A stretch of 64,000 bases of DNA from Rs1 sp038900335 (GCA_038900335.1 JBBMRB010000015.1:33744-97743); one strand, 5' to 3'. Positions 26,801 to 34,844 are shown, counted from the first letter of the stretch. Program-made: numbers and translations. Notes: generated by a model from the letters alone, not told the origin.

Positions 26801-27716
26801 AATACAAAAACTAAGAGACAATGCGCAGTGTGCAGAGCAAGAGTATGCACAACTAGATAATGTTGAGGATCCAGGTTTAAGTGCATCGTTAACCTTTGAT
26901 ATCAATGAAGATATCGCAGCACCTTTGATTGCTAGTGGTGTGCGTCCTAAAGCGGCTATTTTAAGAGAGCAGGGTGTGAACGGTCAGGTTGAAATGGCTG
27001 CTGCATTTGAAAAAGCTGGCTTTGATAGTGTTGATGTACATATGAGTGACATATTAGAGAAAAGAGTGTCGCTGCAAGATTTCCAATTGCTGGTAGCCTG
27101 TGGTGGTTTTTCTTACGGTGATGTATTGGGCGCGGGTGAGGGTTGGGCAAAATCTATCCTGTTTAATGATGTTGCGCGCACTGAATTTACTGCATTTTTT
27201 GCACGTAAAGACACGCTGACTCTAGGTGTATGTAATGGCTGTCAGATGATATCCAACTTACAATCTATTATCCCAGGTGCTGATCACTGGCCTAAGTTTG
27301 TTAAAAATAAATCAGAACAATTTGAAGGGCGTGTTGCGCTAACTAGGGTTGAAGAGTCAGCCTCTGTCTTGTTGCAGGGGATGCAGGGCTCTATTATGCC
27401 AATCGCCATTGCGCATGGTGAAGGGCTTGCTCAGTTTGCCAGTGATGATGTGTTGGCATCTGCTGGTAAAGAAAATGCAGTGGCCTTTAGATATGTTGAT
27501 AATTTTGGGGAGGTAACAGAGAATTACCCACAAAATCCAAATGGCTCACCTTTAGGTGTTGCAGGTATGACATCGCAAGATGGCAGAGTTACCATTATGA
27601 TGCCACACCCTGAACGCGTCTTTAGAGCAGTTCAAAACTCATGGGCTCCAGATGAGTGGCAAGAGGATGGCGCTTGGATGAGATTGTTCCGTAACGCGAG
27701 AGCTTGGATAGGCTAG
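23814..27716 (+). CDS. purL: Phosphoribosylformylglycinamidine synthase
   Basis: PurL converts FGAR to FGAM with glutamine and ATP in purine synthesis. From ATG 23814 the protein is 1300 residues, the gammaproteobacterial size. It contains the N-terminal PurS-like domain, the two AIRS-like halves (VETHNHPTAIAPFSGAATGS, IHDVGAGGLSNAFPEL, YHDRSDGGLLATVAEM) and a C-terminal class-I amidotransferase with the nucleophile C1140 in LGVCNGCQMIS and MMPHPERVFRA. GAGGA at 23798-23802 precedes the ATG. A frame extending 36 codons upstream runs into the mltF side and is not used. Confidence 0.98.
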   Translation: MLILHGAPALSDFRKLKLLSAIQQQVPAVIGVYAEYIHLLNMSGSFTEDEQLRIETILEYGPNVAKQSHKGQMIFVTPRMGTISPWSSKATDIVTNCGLQQVKRIERGVAYYIETTAELNAEQYSKVEALLYDRMVEQVFANIEQAAVLFEQTEPAPMQRIAIIEEGRSALVAANVELGLALADDEIDYLVASFIKLERNPSDVELMMFAQANSEHCRHKIFNASWDIDGQAQEKSLFSMIRNTNEVGGQNVLSAYSDNAAVIAGSDAPRFYPTHGENKYGYTDESINILIKVETHNHPTAIAPFSGAATGSGGEIRDEGATGKGGKPKAGLTGFSVSDLNIPGFEQPWESKYGKPGRIVSALDIMIEGPIGGAAFNNEFGRPNLSGYFRTFEQEVNGAAGLEMRGYHKPIMIAGGMGNISTNHVDKGQIAVGDKLICLGGPAMLIGLGGGAASSMASGSSAENLDFASVQRGNPEMERRCQEVIDRCWQMADKNPISFIHDVGAGGLSNAFPELVKDGGRGGDFQLRNINNDEPGMSPLGVWSNESQERYVLAVSVENMPLFTEFCERERCPFAVVGEATKEHYLTLGDSHFENKPVDLPMDVLFGKPPKMHRSVTRAHYQTDAFDTADIEIEDAINRVLSLPAVGSKSFLITIGDRTITGQVARDQMVGPWQVPVADCAVTTASYQGYQGEVMAMGERTPLALINAAASGRIAIGETLTNMAGTAIADISDIKLSANWMVAAGHPGEDEKLYDTVKAVGMQLCPALGITIPVGKDSMSMRTQWRDNDQDKSVTSPMSLVISGFAPVTDVRKTLTPQLRTDLGDTDLIHIDLGQGKNRLGLSALAQVYNGVGQSVPDVDDAALLKTYFAAIQGLNEQGLLMAYHDRSDGGLLATVAEMCFAGHVGVDINLDMLAENEQECLAALFNEELGCVVQVAKENTINVLTELNAAGLGDISSVIGSTNWDDELRIHFDEDEIYSEKRVALQKVWAATSYQIQKLRDNAQCAEQEYAQLDNVEDPGLSASLTFDINEDIAAPLIASGVRPKAAILREQGVNGQVEMAAAFEKAGFDSVDVHMSDILEKRVSLQDFQLLVACGGFSYGDVLGAGEGWAKSILFNDVARTEFTAFFARKDTLTLGVCNGCQMISNLQSIIPGADHWPKFVKNKSEQFEGRVALTRVEESASVLLQGMQGSIMPIAIAHGEGLAQFASDDVLASAGKENAVAFRYVDNFGEVTENYPQNPNGSPLGVAGMTSQDGRVTIMMPHPERVFRAVQNSWAPDEWQEDGAWMRLFRNARAWIG

Positions 27717-27743
27717 TATCTTAAGAGTATGATTGAATAATAT

Positions 27744-27767
27744 AAGCCAGCGAAAGCTGGCTTTTTT
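27744..27767 (+). terminator. purL terminator
   Basis: AAGCCAGC-GAAA-GCTGGCTT is a perfect 8-bp stem with a stable GNRA tetraloop, followed by six T residues, 27 bp after the purL stop. Confidence 0.92.
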
Positions 27768-27813
27768 ATTGGTATTAATTGAGTTATGTGAGTGCAGGTC
27801 ATAATTTAGCCAA

Positions 27814-27841
27814 AAAAAAGCCAGCTTACGCTGGCTTTTTT
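27814..27841. terminator. Bidirectional terminator between purL and the OmpA-family gene
   Basis: A run of A residues leads into GCCAGC-TTAC-GCTGGC followed by six T residues, symmetric on both strands. It can end the leftward OmpA-family transcript and any rightward read-through. The stem core matches that of the neighbouring purL terminator. Confidence 0.88.
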
Positions 27842-27887
27842 GTCTGTTCTCTTATGCATTAAATGCTAAGAGTAACAAATCGAGGGA

Positions 27888-28433
27888 TTAACCGCCGATT
27901 TGAACGTCTACACGACGGTCAGCGCGTAGGCAGCTGATTAATTCAGCACCTTTGCCTGAACACTGTGCTACAGGTGCAGATTCACCTTGGTAGTCTACAG
28001 AGATAGCAGAAGCGTTAACGCCTGCTTGTTGTAAAGCATTAGCTACGTTTACAGCACGCTTTTGTGAAAGCGATAAGTTGTATGCGTCGTTGCCGATTGG
28101 GTCAGCGTGACCTACTAGGCTAACGTTGCTAGCTGCTGCTGCGCCGTTAATGTAATCAGCGATTTGTGAAACATCGCTAACAGTTGAGCTGTCGAAATCA
28201 AAGAAGACAGCAAATTTCTTAGCACCAGCTACAGCAACAGGAGCAGGTGTGCCGTCGCATGCTGCGCTATCAGCGTCAGTCCAGTCTGAATGTTTTAGAC
28301 AAGCACCAGTGCTTGTACGCCAGATAGATCCGTTTGAGTTGGTTACATAACCGTGGTTTTCTTGGTGCGCCATCGCAGATGCTGACAGAGTCACCGCTAA
28401 TGCCATACCGGCAGTAATAGCGAACTTTTTCAT
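27888..28433 (-). CDS. Small OmpA-domain periplasmic or outer-membrane protein
   Basis: The 181-residue protein has a Sec signal peptide ending ASAMA (about residues 1-22). A short cysteine-containing segment follows (HQENHGYVTNSNGSIWRTST, then GACLKHSDW and AACDG). The C-terminal OmpA/MotB peptidoglycan-binding domain (about 72-181) has FFDFDSSTVSD, HADPIGNDAYNLSLSQKRA, and a closing SCLRADRRVDVQI. It lacks the eight-strand barrel of OmpA, so it is probably a soluble peptidoglycan-binding protein. AAAGGAAG gives a strong ribosome site. Two cysteines in the extra segment and two in the OmpA domain could form disulfides. Confidence 0.9.
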   Translation of the reverse strand: MKKFAITAGMALAVTLSASAMAHQENHGYVTNSNGSIWRTSTGACLKHSDWTDADSAACDGTPAPVAVAGAKKFAVFFDFDSSTVSDVSQIADYINGAAAASNVSLVGHADPIGNDAYNLSLSQKRAVNVANALQQAGVNASAISVDYQGESAPVAQCSGKGAELISCLRADRRVDVQIGG

Positions 28434-28605
28434 TTTAAACTTCCTTTATAGTGTGGATATTGCTACTAACATTACCTGCGCACCATTTTGACTAAAAGTG
28501 CCATCCATAATATTGGTATACGCATGTCTACGTATTGTACTGGTTGTTTCTACGATATGGAACCCTAAAGATCAACAGTATCAACTAGTTTAGTCTGTTT
28601 TTTGC

Positions 28606-28905
28606 TCAAGGGAGTACTTTTTTGAAAGGTTTAACGCTGACACTGGCATAAACACCTGCTTTTATGTAAGGGTCGTCACTTGCCCATTGTTCCGCTTGAG
28701 CTTGGCTTTCAAACTGAGCAATAATAACGCTACCACTAAAGCCTGCTGAACCAGGATCTTCACTGTCTACTGCAGGGTTTGGGCCCGCTATTACTAAGCG
28801 TCCTTGTTCGTTTAATAGGTTAAGTCTTGCTAAGTGCTCGCCTCTTGTCGCCAATCTTTTTTCGAGTGAATCACTCGTGTCTTGAGCAACTATTACATAT
28901 AACAT
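28606..28905 (-). CDS. yciI: YciI family protein
   Basis: This 99-residue protein belongs to the small YciI/muconolactone-isomerase-like fold family. The family pattern is visible in LYVIVAQDTSDSLEKRLATR, then EHLARLNLLNEQGRLVIAGP, the SGSVIIAQFESQAQAEQWAS strand-helix, and the DPYIKAGVYASVSVKPF ending. The Arg-x-x-His pair in TRGEHL is the usual conserved polar site. No reaction is firmly established. It is downstream of yciB on the same strand, as in enterobacteria and pseudomonads. Confidence 0.9.
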   Translation of the reverse strand: MLYVIVAQDTSDSLEKRLATRGEHLARLNLLNEQGRLVIAGPNPAVDSEDPGSAGFSGSVIIAQFESQAQAEQWASDDPYIKAGVYASVSVKPFKKVLP

Positions 28906-28965
28906 TTTTTATCCTTTTTAGTTGATGAATGATTTAAAGTTAACTTTATGTGTTCTATCGCTTAA

Positions 28966-29020
28966 TAAATTAGTAGAAAATTAAATTAGTAATAAATTAA
29001 ATTAGTAGAAAATTAAATTA
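28966..29020. repeat. AT-rich direct repeat, 23 bp, period 32
   Basis: An identical 23-bp sequence that begins TAAATTAGTAGAAAATTAAA occurs at 28966-28988 and 28998-29020. It lies in the spacer between yciB and yciI and consists almost entirely of A and T. It may be a slippage product or an H-NS-type curved site. Confidence 0.7.
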
Positions 29021-29046
29021 TAGAAAGTACAAAATAGATAAAATGA

Positions 29047-29601
29047 CTACTCTTTAGGTGGTTGTGTGTCTTCTTCTAATACGTTTTTATAGATATAAAT
29101 ACCTTGTAGTAATAAAAAGACTAATAATAAGCCTGTTGCACCGAACAGCTTAAAGTCAACCCATGTCGCTTCAGAGAAATTAAATACGACATATAAGTTT
29201 ACAAACCCCATCAAAGTGAAAAATAAAGCCCAAACGAAATTTAAATTTCTCCAAATGTTCTTTTTAAGTGCTATTTGAGCACCTAGCATACGTTGGATAA
29301 TCGGTTTGTTGCCGATGAACTGGCTGCCAAATAGCACGACAGCAAACAACCAATATAAAACAGATGGTTTCCATTGAATAAAGGTTTTATCTTTTAGTAA
29401 TACAGTTGCTCCACCCATCACAATAATGAGGACTAACGTTGCAATTTGCATTTTTTCTAGTTTCTTGTCTCTAAACCAAGTGTAAGCAACAGATAGTATT
29501 GTGGCAGGGATCAACACGGCAGTTGCTAGGATTATATCGTCAGTGTATTTATAAACAGCGACAAAAATGACAATGGGTAAAAATTCTAATAATAATTTCA
29601 T
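29047..29601 (-). CDS. yciB: Inner membrane protein YciB (septation protein A)
   Basis: YciB is a conserved inner-membrane protein linked to cell-envelope assembly and septation in enterobacteria and Shigella. The 184-residue protein has about five membrane segments and family motifs: MKLLLEFLPIVIFVAVYKY at the N-terminus, FIQWKPSVLYWLFAVVLFGS, NKPIIQRMLG, and WRNLNFVWALFFTLMGFVN. The C-terminus is charged (EEDTQPPKE). It is divergent from trpH. Confidence 0.95.
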   Translation of the reverse strand: MKLLLEFLPIVIFVAVYKYTDDIILATAVLIPATILSVAYTWFRDKKLEKMQIATLVLIIVMGGATVLLKDKTFIQWKPSVLYWLFAVVLFGSQFIGNKPIIQRMLGAQIALKKNIWRNLNFVWALFFTLMGFVNLYVVFNFSEATWVDFKLFGATGLLLVFLLLQGIYIYKNVLEEDTQPPKE

Positions 29602-29759
29602 GGTTTCACATCTAATGATAGTTAATATTCGGCTGCAAATTTACCAGATAATTCCCTTGAGTTGTAAATATGTTATAAAAAAAACATAAAATAACGTCAG
29701 TACTGATAAACTAAGCATAATTGTTGTATTTTATCCCTCTCTTTAAGTAAGTGAACATT

Positions 29760-30608
29760 ATGGATTTCCAGTTATATGATTTGCATTGTCATTCTAATGC
29801 ATCAGATGGAGCTTTAGCGCCTAAGCAATTATTTGAATTAGCATTAGAAAAGGGCATTCACACCCTTGCTTTAACTGATCATGATACTGTTAAAGGCTAT
29901 GTCGAATTGATTGATAGCCAAGGTAAGGGGGAGTTGTCGCCAGATATTAAGCTATTATCGGGAGCTGAATTTACCTGCCAATTAGACTCTCAAGTTCTTC
30001 ATGTCATTGGGCTTAATATAGACGTGGAAAATGATTACTTATTTGAGCATTTAGCCAATGTTAGTGAATTGCGTGTTGAAAGAGCTGAAAAGATAGCAGA
30101 AAAATTAGCAAAGAGAAATATAGTCGATATATTGCCATTAGTTAAAATAAAAGCGCAAAATGCGCAAATTGGCCGGCCTCATTTTGCCTCCGTTTTATGC
30201 GATTTAAATATTGTAGAAACACCAGCGCAAGCATTTAAAAAATATTTAGGTGCGGGTAAAGTCGCTAATGTTAAAGTGCAGTGGCCTGAATTAGAAACAG
30301 TACTTGATGTTATAAAGCAAGCGGGAGGGATCTCTATCCTCGCCCACCCAACTAAATATAATCTTACTATGAGTAAACTTAGAAGAATTATAGAGGTTTT
30401 TAAATTATACGGAGGGCAGGCGGTAGAAATTGGCTACCCAGGTATAAATAAAGAACAGCAATCGATAATAAAATATGAAGTGTTGAAGCATGACTTGTTA
30501 GTATCAGCGGGTAGTGATTTTCATACATTAGAAAATAAATGGACAGAGCTGGGGCGTTATCCCGATCTACCTGCTGAGGTGCCCCATGTGTTAAGTCGAT
30601 GTTTATAA
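29760..30608 (+). CDS. rnm: PHP-domain 5'-3' exoribonuclease / 3',5'-nucleotide phosphatase (RNase AM, TrpH)
   Basis: The 282-residue protein is a PHP phosphoesterase. In E. coli the homologue (YciV/TrpH) trims 5' ends of rRNA precursors and dephosphorylates pAp-type nucleotides. Metal-ligand motifs are YDLHCHSNASDGAL, ALTDHDTVKGY, GAEFTC, IGRPHFASVLC, ILAHPTKYN, and GSDFHTLE, all of the TrpH subgroup. I place the start at ATG 29760; a GTG three codons upstream is equally open. It is divergent from yciB and followed by yciO. Confidence 0.93.
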   Translation: MDFQLYDLHCHSNASDGALAPKQLFELALEKGIHTLALTDHDTVKGYVELIDSQGKGELSPDIKLLSGAEFTCQLDSQVLHVIGLNIDVENDYLFEHLANVSELRVERAEKIAEKLAKRNIVDILPLVKIKAQNAQIGRPHFASVLCDLNIVETPAQAFKKYLGAGKVANVKVQWPELETVLDVIKQAGGISILAHPTKYNLTMSKLRRIIEVFKLYGGQAVEIGYPGINKEQQSIIKYEVLKHDLLVSAGSDFHTLENKWTELGRYPDLPAEVPHVLSRCL

Positions 30609-30732
30609 AAAAAAGTAAATAATATATTATTAGATACTTATTAAAGACGCCGTTTTTCTTTTAAACCAGTAAAGTGTTATTAATATTATGAACGTTTAAA
30701 TATTATTGAATTATTTAAACGAAAGAGGCCTT

Positions 30733-31353
30733 ATGAGTCAATTATTTCAAATACATCCAGAAAACCCACAAAAAAGATTAATCCAACAAGCCGTTGATAT
30801 TATTAAAAAAGGTGGTCTGGTTGTGTATCCAACAGACTGTGCTTACGCTATCGGTTGCCATCTTGGTGATAAAGCGGCCGTTGATCGTATTAAGAAAATT
30901 AGAAAGCTAGATGATAAACATAATTTTACTTTAGTCTGTAAAGATTTAAGTGAGATTGGAACTTATGCTAAAGTTAATAACCAGCAGTATAGAATATTAA
31001 AAAATTTAACACCTGGTGCCTATACTTTTATATTAAATGCAACCTCTGAAGTTCCTAAGAGGTTATTGCATGCTAAAAGAAAAACAATAGGTTTAAGGAT
31101 ACCTAATAGTAAAATTGCTTTAGAGATAATGCATGAATTAGGTGAACCTATTATGAGCACATCATTAATTCTACCGGGGGATGATGATCCTTTAACTGAC
31201 CCTTATGAAATACGTGATATATTGCAACACCAAGTTGATTTAGTTATTGATGGTGGTTTTTGTGGTATGGAAGCAACCAGTGTTATTAATTTAGTGGACG
31301 ATGTGCCTGAGATAATAAGAGCAGGGGCTGGTGATATTAGTAGCTTTTTATAA
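30733..31353 (+). CDS. yciO: YciO, Sua5/YrdC-family protein
   Basis: The 206-residue protein belongs to the YrdC/Sua5 family of threonylcarbamoyl-adenylate-type enzymes. Motifs seen are GGLVVYPTDCAYAIGCHLGD, KIRKLDDKHNFTLVC, and PGAYTFILNATSEVPKRL. TsaC makes the t6A precursor; YciO is the paralogue of unclear role. AGAGG at 30724-30728 gives the ribosome site, which favours ATG 30733 over a TTG nine codons upstream. It follows trpH by 124 bp on the same strand. Confidence 0.92.
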   Translation: MSQLFQIHPENPQKRLIQQAVDIIKKGGLVVYPTDCAYAIGCHLGDKAAVDRIKKIRKLDDKHNFTLVCKDLSEIGTYAKVNNQQYRILKNLTPGAYTFILNATSEVPKRLLHAKRKTIGLRIPNSKIALEIMHELGEPIMSTSLILPGDDDPLTDPYEIRDILQHQVDLVIDGGFCGMEATSVINLVDDVPEIIRAGAGDISSFL

Positions 31354-31454
31354 TAAGCTAGTGAATAAATAATATAGGTCAATTTTGCTTTAATGTTGAA
31401 TTATATTAATTATTAGGATAAATTATTCTAATAATATATTTATTGGAAAATCTA

Positions 31455-31844
31455 ATGTCTGAGTTCGTAAAATTATTAACTAGAAAAAATTCATTAAGAA
31501 AACAATGCCAAGATTTAACAACAGAAGATTTAGCTAAGATAATCGCTGATCTAACTGATATATATGAAGAGCATAAAACGATTGAAGATGCGCGTATTGA
31601 AGCTGAGCAGATCAAGAATAAGAAAATAGATGCCATTCGTAAAGCAATGGAAGAGTCGGGTATTGGTTTTGATGATTTAAAAGAAACGGTACCTGTTGTA
31701 GCGAAAAAGAAAGTTGCAGCTAAGTATCGTGTTGTGATTGATAATATTAGCCATGAATGGTCAGGTAGGGGCAGAACGCCTCTGGTATTTCAACAGTATT
31801 TTGATCAGCATAATGTCACAAAAGAAAGCTGCTTAATTAAATAA
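31455..31844 (+). CDS. H-NS family nucleoid-associated protein
   Basis: This 129-residue protein has the H-NS layout: a helical N-terminal oligomerisation region (1-65, with LTRKNSLRKQCQDLTTEDLA and an Asp/Glu/Lys-rich coiled coil), a linker, and a C-terminal DNA-binding domain. That domain carries YRVVIDNISHEWSGRGRTP, which contains the W-x-G-[QR]-G-R-T-P motif that inserts into the AT-rich minor groove. H-NS proteins silence AT-rich DNA and bridge the nucleoid. It lies between yciO and rluB, where many relatives have scpA and scpB. A TTG four codons upstream is not supported; GGA precedes the chosen ATG. Confidence 0.88.
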   Translation: MSEFVKLLTRKNSLRKQCQDLTTEDLAKIIADLTDIYEEHKTIEDARIEAEQIKNKKIDAIRKAMEESGIGFDDLKETVPVVAKKKVAAKYRVVIDNISHEWSGRGRTPLVFQQYFDQHNVTKESCLIK

Positions 31845-31867
31845 TTACTGTACAATACTCATCATAA

Positions 31868-31896
31868 GCCCTCTGCTACGTCAGGGGGTTTTTTTT
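31868..31896 (+). terminator. Terminator after the H-NS-family gene
   Basis: CCCTCTG pairs with CAGGGGG (one G-T pair), followed by eight T residues, 26 bp after the stop. It separates this gene from rluB. Confidence 0.88.
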
Positions 31897-31921
31897 AATT
31901 ATTATATAGGTAGCGTCAACA

Positions 31922-32764
31922 ATGAGTGATGAAAAATTACAGAAAGTATTGGCGCGCTCTGGTTATGGCTCACGTCGTGAGATGGAGCGCTGGATAGATG
32001 ACGATCGTTTTTCTATCAATGGTGTTAAAGCAACGTTAGGTGATAGAGTTGGACGTCGAGATGTCGTACAACTTGACGGTAAAGAAATAGAATTAATTTC
32101 TGAAATAGATAGCCCGAGGCGAGTGCTGATTTATAACAAGCCAATGGGTGAAGTATCGACTAGGCATGACCCTGAAGGGCGCGCCACAGTATACGATCAT
32201 TTACCACCTTTAAAGAATGGTCGTTGGATAGCGATTGGTCGTCTAGATATTAATACCTCTGGCTTACTAATATTTACCAGTGATGGTGAGCTTGCCAATA
32301 AAATGATGCATCCATCTGCTAATATTGACCGTGAATATGCTGTTCGTGTTTTAGGTAATATTGACGAAGATATGATTTCTCGTTTAAAAGAAGGCGTGCT
32401 GCTAGAAGATGGTATGGCAAAGTTCACCGATGTTCAGTACTTTGATGGTGATGGCGCTAATAAATGGTACCACTGTGTCGTAATGGAGGGTAGAAACCGA
32501 GAAGTTAGACGCTTATGGGAATCGCAAGGTATCAAAGTGAGTCGTTTGAAGCGTGTGCGCTACGGTTCTATATTTATGCCTAGTGATGTCAAAATAGGTA
32601 CTTGGAAAGAGCTTGATTTAAAAGATGTGAAAGCGTTATCTAAAACGCTAGATCTGAATGATAGAAAGCCGTTAAAAATGAAACCTGCAGAAAAAGCTGG
32701 CTTTGATAGACGTTATAAAAATCAAAAAGTTAGACAAGATGTAGGTAGAAAGAAAAAAGATTAA
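31922..32764 (+). CDS. rluB: 23S rRNA pseudouridine(2605) synthase RluB
   Basis: RluB isomerises U2605 of 23S rRNA. The 280-residue protein has an N-terminal S4 RNA-binding domain (EKLQKVLARSGYGSRREMER) and the RsuA-family catalytic domain with YNKPMGEVSTRHDPEGR, catalytic D109 in AIGRLDINTSGLLIFTSDGE, and MEGRNREVRRLWESQG. The C-terminus is a short basic tail, shorter than the low-complexity tail of E. coli RluB. It has its own promoter region after the preceding terminator. Confidence 0.95.
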   Translation: MSDEKLQKVLARSGYGSRREMERWIDDDRFSINGVKATLGDRVGRRDVVQLDGKEIELISEIDSPRRVLIYNKPMGEVSTRHDPEGRATVYDHLPPLKNGRWIAIGRLDINTSGLLIFTSDGELANKMMHPSANIDREYAVRVLGNIDEDMISRLKEGVLLEDGMAKFTDVQYFDGDGANKWYHCVVMEGRNREVRRLWESQGIKVSRLKRVRYGSIFMPSDVKIGTWKELDLKDVKALSKTLDLNDRKPLKMKPAEKAGFDRRYKNQKVRQDVGRKKKD

Positions 32765-32773
32765 GATAATGAC

Positions 32774-32807
32774 TCCTTATTATTATCGAGCTGGATAATA
32801 ATAAGGA
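32774..32807. terminator. Hairpin between convergent rluB and ygfZ
   Basis: TCCTTATTATTATC and GATAATAATAAGGA are exact 14-bp complements around the loop GAGCTG. The stem is AT-rich and has no T-run, so it may rely on its own A/T pairs or on Rho, or act as a 3' end stabiliser for both genes. Confidence 0.6.
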
Positions 32808-32833
32808 AATTATGACGATTAATAATGAAACGG

Positions 32834-33865
32834 CTAATCTTTTCTAGTGAATAAACTAATATCTAATTCATAGGGCTGAGGTAGTGCCTGTATCGCTATA
32901 TTGTTCTCAAAAAACAATGGCTCTTGTGAGTACTTGTAACTCACAATTATTTGTAAATAAACAACCCCTTCAATATCAACACTTTGTAACACCTTGCCAA
33001 CATTGTTCTGCTCTGCGCTGTGTACAGCGTCATTAATGGCAACATCATTTTCTAATTGATCTCGTTTTATCTTGGCAATAATTAGATGTTTTGTTAGTTT
33101 GCCGCGAAAATGTAAGCGAGTAATGACTTCTTGGCCTGTATAGCAGCCCTTATTAAAACTAATACCCTGAAGCGCCTGTAAGTTGCACATTTGCGGTATA
33201 AACTGGCTGCTGTTTTGCGGATATATATCGGGAATAGCGTCAGTAATATCTTGTTTTAGCCAATATTTGCTCGGGCTTATTTTGTTGCAAATATCAGTCT
33301 CGTTTAGCCATTGCTGTGCTTGCGTTATATTAAGCCAGAGTTCATATCGCGTGGGTGATACTTTAATAGCCATCTTGCTATCTGTGACTACTGTTTGATT
33401 AATTTCAGCGGGGCATTGCTCGCATTGCTCGCTAATCAAAGCCTGTGCATTAGTGCCTTCTATGCCAAAGCCTAGCCATTGATCACTGATATTAATAGCT
33501 TCCGCTTTGGAGAACATCATATACTTATTGAGGTTATCAATAGTGTTTTGTAAATTGTCACTATTGGTTTTTATTAAATAGCTGTCGATACTCATTTTAA
33601 TCACACGCATTACACTCAACATACTGCCCTTAGGAGTACAGTGAGCTGCTAAGCGACTGCCTTGTGTGTTCACTTCTTTTAAATCACAGCTTAATTGACC
33701 TTGTAAGAAAGCGTGGCTATCAGGCCCTACTATTTTAAATGCACTTTGATAATCTAATGGATAAATAGTTAAGTCACTGTCTGTTAGCGCAGTGTTGGTA
33801 TTGGTTAATGATAGTGGCTTTAATAGTGATTGCCATGTGCTTAGAGAGGTCATGGAATTACTCAA
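32834..33865 (-). CDS. ygfZ: Folate-binding protein YgfZ (Fe-S/tRNA modification)
   Basis: YgfZ is a tetrahydrofolate-dependent protein supporting iron-sulfur enzymes such as MiaB. The 343-residue product has the GcvT-like fold with the diagnostic FNKGCYTGQEVITRLHFRGK (conserved cysteine in KGCYTGQE), and DSHAFLQGQLSCDL and CTPKGSMLSVMRV near the N-terminus. It is transcribed leftward toward rluB and is separated from psd by about 120 bp. Confidence 0.93.
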   Translation of the reverse strand: MSNSMTSLSTWQSLLKPLSLTNTNTALTDSDLTIYPLDYQSAFKIVGPDSHAFLQGQLSCDLKEVNTQGSRLAAHCTPKGSMLSVMRVIKMSIDSYLIKTNSDNLQNTIDNLNKYMMFSKAEAINISDQWLGFGIEGTNAQALISEQCEQCPAEINQTVVTDSKMAIKVSPTRYELWLNITQAQQWLNETDICNKISPSKYWLKQDITDAIPDIYPQNSSQFIPQMCNLQALQGISFNKGCYTGQEVITRLHFRGKLTKHLIIAKIKRDQLENDVAINDAVHSAEQNNVGKVLQSVDIEGVVYLQIIVSYKYSQEPLFFENNIAIQALPQPYELDISLFTRKD

Positions 33866-33960
33866 CTTATAGATTAGAATAAAACAGTAAGAGCGCTACC
33901 AACTATAAAATATATTGATGCTAGCTACTTTGAATTACAACGGCGATTAAATTAGCGTTT

Positions 33961-33983
33961 TAAACCGCTATATCAGCGGTTTA
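33961..33983 (-). terminator. psd terminator
   Basis: TAAACCGCT-ATATC-AGCGGTTTA is a perfect 9-bp stem directly after the psd stop on the minus strand, followed by AAAACGC. The T-run is poor, so efficiency is uncertain. Confidence 0.6.
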
Positions 33984-34844
33984 TTATTTAGTGGCAACAT
34001 CAGCCATTGCTTCACCTAATATGGTAGGCATTTGTGGATAGAGATGGGCTTGCCAATCAATAGCGTCTTCTCCAAACAGTAATACCACAGTGGAGCCCAG
34101 TTTGAAGCGGCCCATTTCTTCGCCTTTTTCGATAATAATATCTTCGCGCGCACTATTGCAATAATGGTCTTTAACCAACGCTTTCGCTATAGGGCATACT
34201 TGGCCTGCCCAAGGTGTTTCTATGCCAGCAACAATCATCGCACCAACAAGAATCATCGCCATTGGTCCTGCTTGTGTTTCGAAAATAGCAACCAATCTCT
34301 CATTTCTAGCAAAAAGCTCATCAATATTTTCAGCAGTTGATTGGTTAACTGAATATAAGTCGCCAGGCACATAAATGGTTTCTATTAATTTGCCGGTAAT
34401 CGGCATGTGCACGCGATGATAGTCTCTAGGGGATAGGTAAATCGTAGCAAATTTACCTTGCTCAAACTTTTTGCTAAGTGTGGGGTCACCACCTAATATA
34501 GCGTTTAAAGAAAAGCTTTTGCCCTTCGCTTGAAATACTCGACCTTGGTCGATATCGCCTAGCTGGCTAATAGCGCCATCAGCTGGGAACACCAAATCAC
34601 AAGAATCATCAATAGGGCGTACACCCTCTTTAAGTTCACGAGTAAAAAAGGCATTAAAGTTTTCGAATTGCGTCGCATCTTCAATTTTCGCTAAGCTCAT
34701 ATCAACATTATATTTTGCGATAAACCAAGAAATAAACTGATTTTTAACTGTGGTATTAGTGCATTGTGCAAAGCGTCCAACAATTCTAGAGATTAAATGC
34801 TGTGGAACGATTTTTTGCAGTAGTATAAATATTTTTTCTTTCAC
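33984..34844 (-). CDS. psd: Phosphatidylserine decarboxylase proenzyme
   Basis: Psd makes phosphatidylethanolamine at the inner membrane and cleaves itself to form a pyruvoyl group. The 286-residue proenzyme has the self-cleavage motif LGST with cleavage expected between G250 and S251 (in FKLGSTVVLLFG), SPRDYHRVHMPITG with the catalytic histidine, and FPADGAISQLG. The length is that of the long form. It lies downstream of the HDOD-GAF gene and rsgA on the same strand, as in pseudomonads. Confidence 0.96.
   Translation of the reverse strand: MKEKIFILLQKIVPQHLISRIVGRFAQCTNTTVKNQFISWFIAKYNVDMSLAKIEDATQFENFNAFFTRELKEGVRPIDDSCDLVFPADGAISQLGDIDQGRVFQAKGKSFSLNAILGGDPTLSKKFEQGKFATIYLSPRDYHRVHMPITGKLIETIYVPGDLYSVNQSTAENIDELFARNERLVAIFETQAGPMAMILVGAMIVAGIETPWAGQVCPIAKALVKDHYCNSAREDIIIEKGEEMGRFKLGSTVVLLFGEDAIDWQAHLYPQMPTILGEAMADVATK

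Noticed and set aside
27744..27841. Mobile or REP-type repeat because of the repeated AGCCAGC stem
   Set aside because: Both copies have terminator geometry with T-runs directly after gene ends, which explains them without a mobile element.
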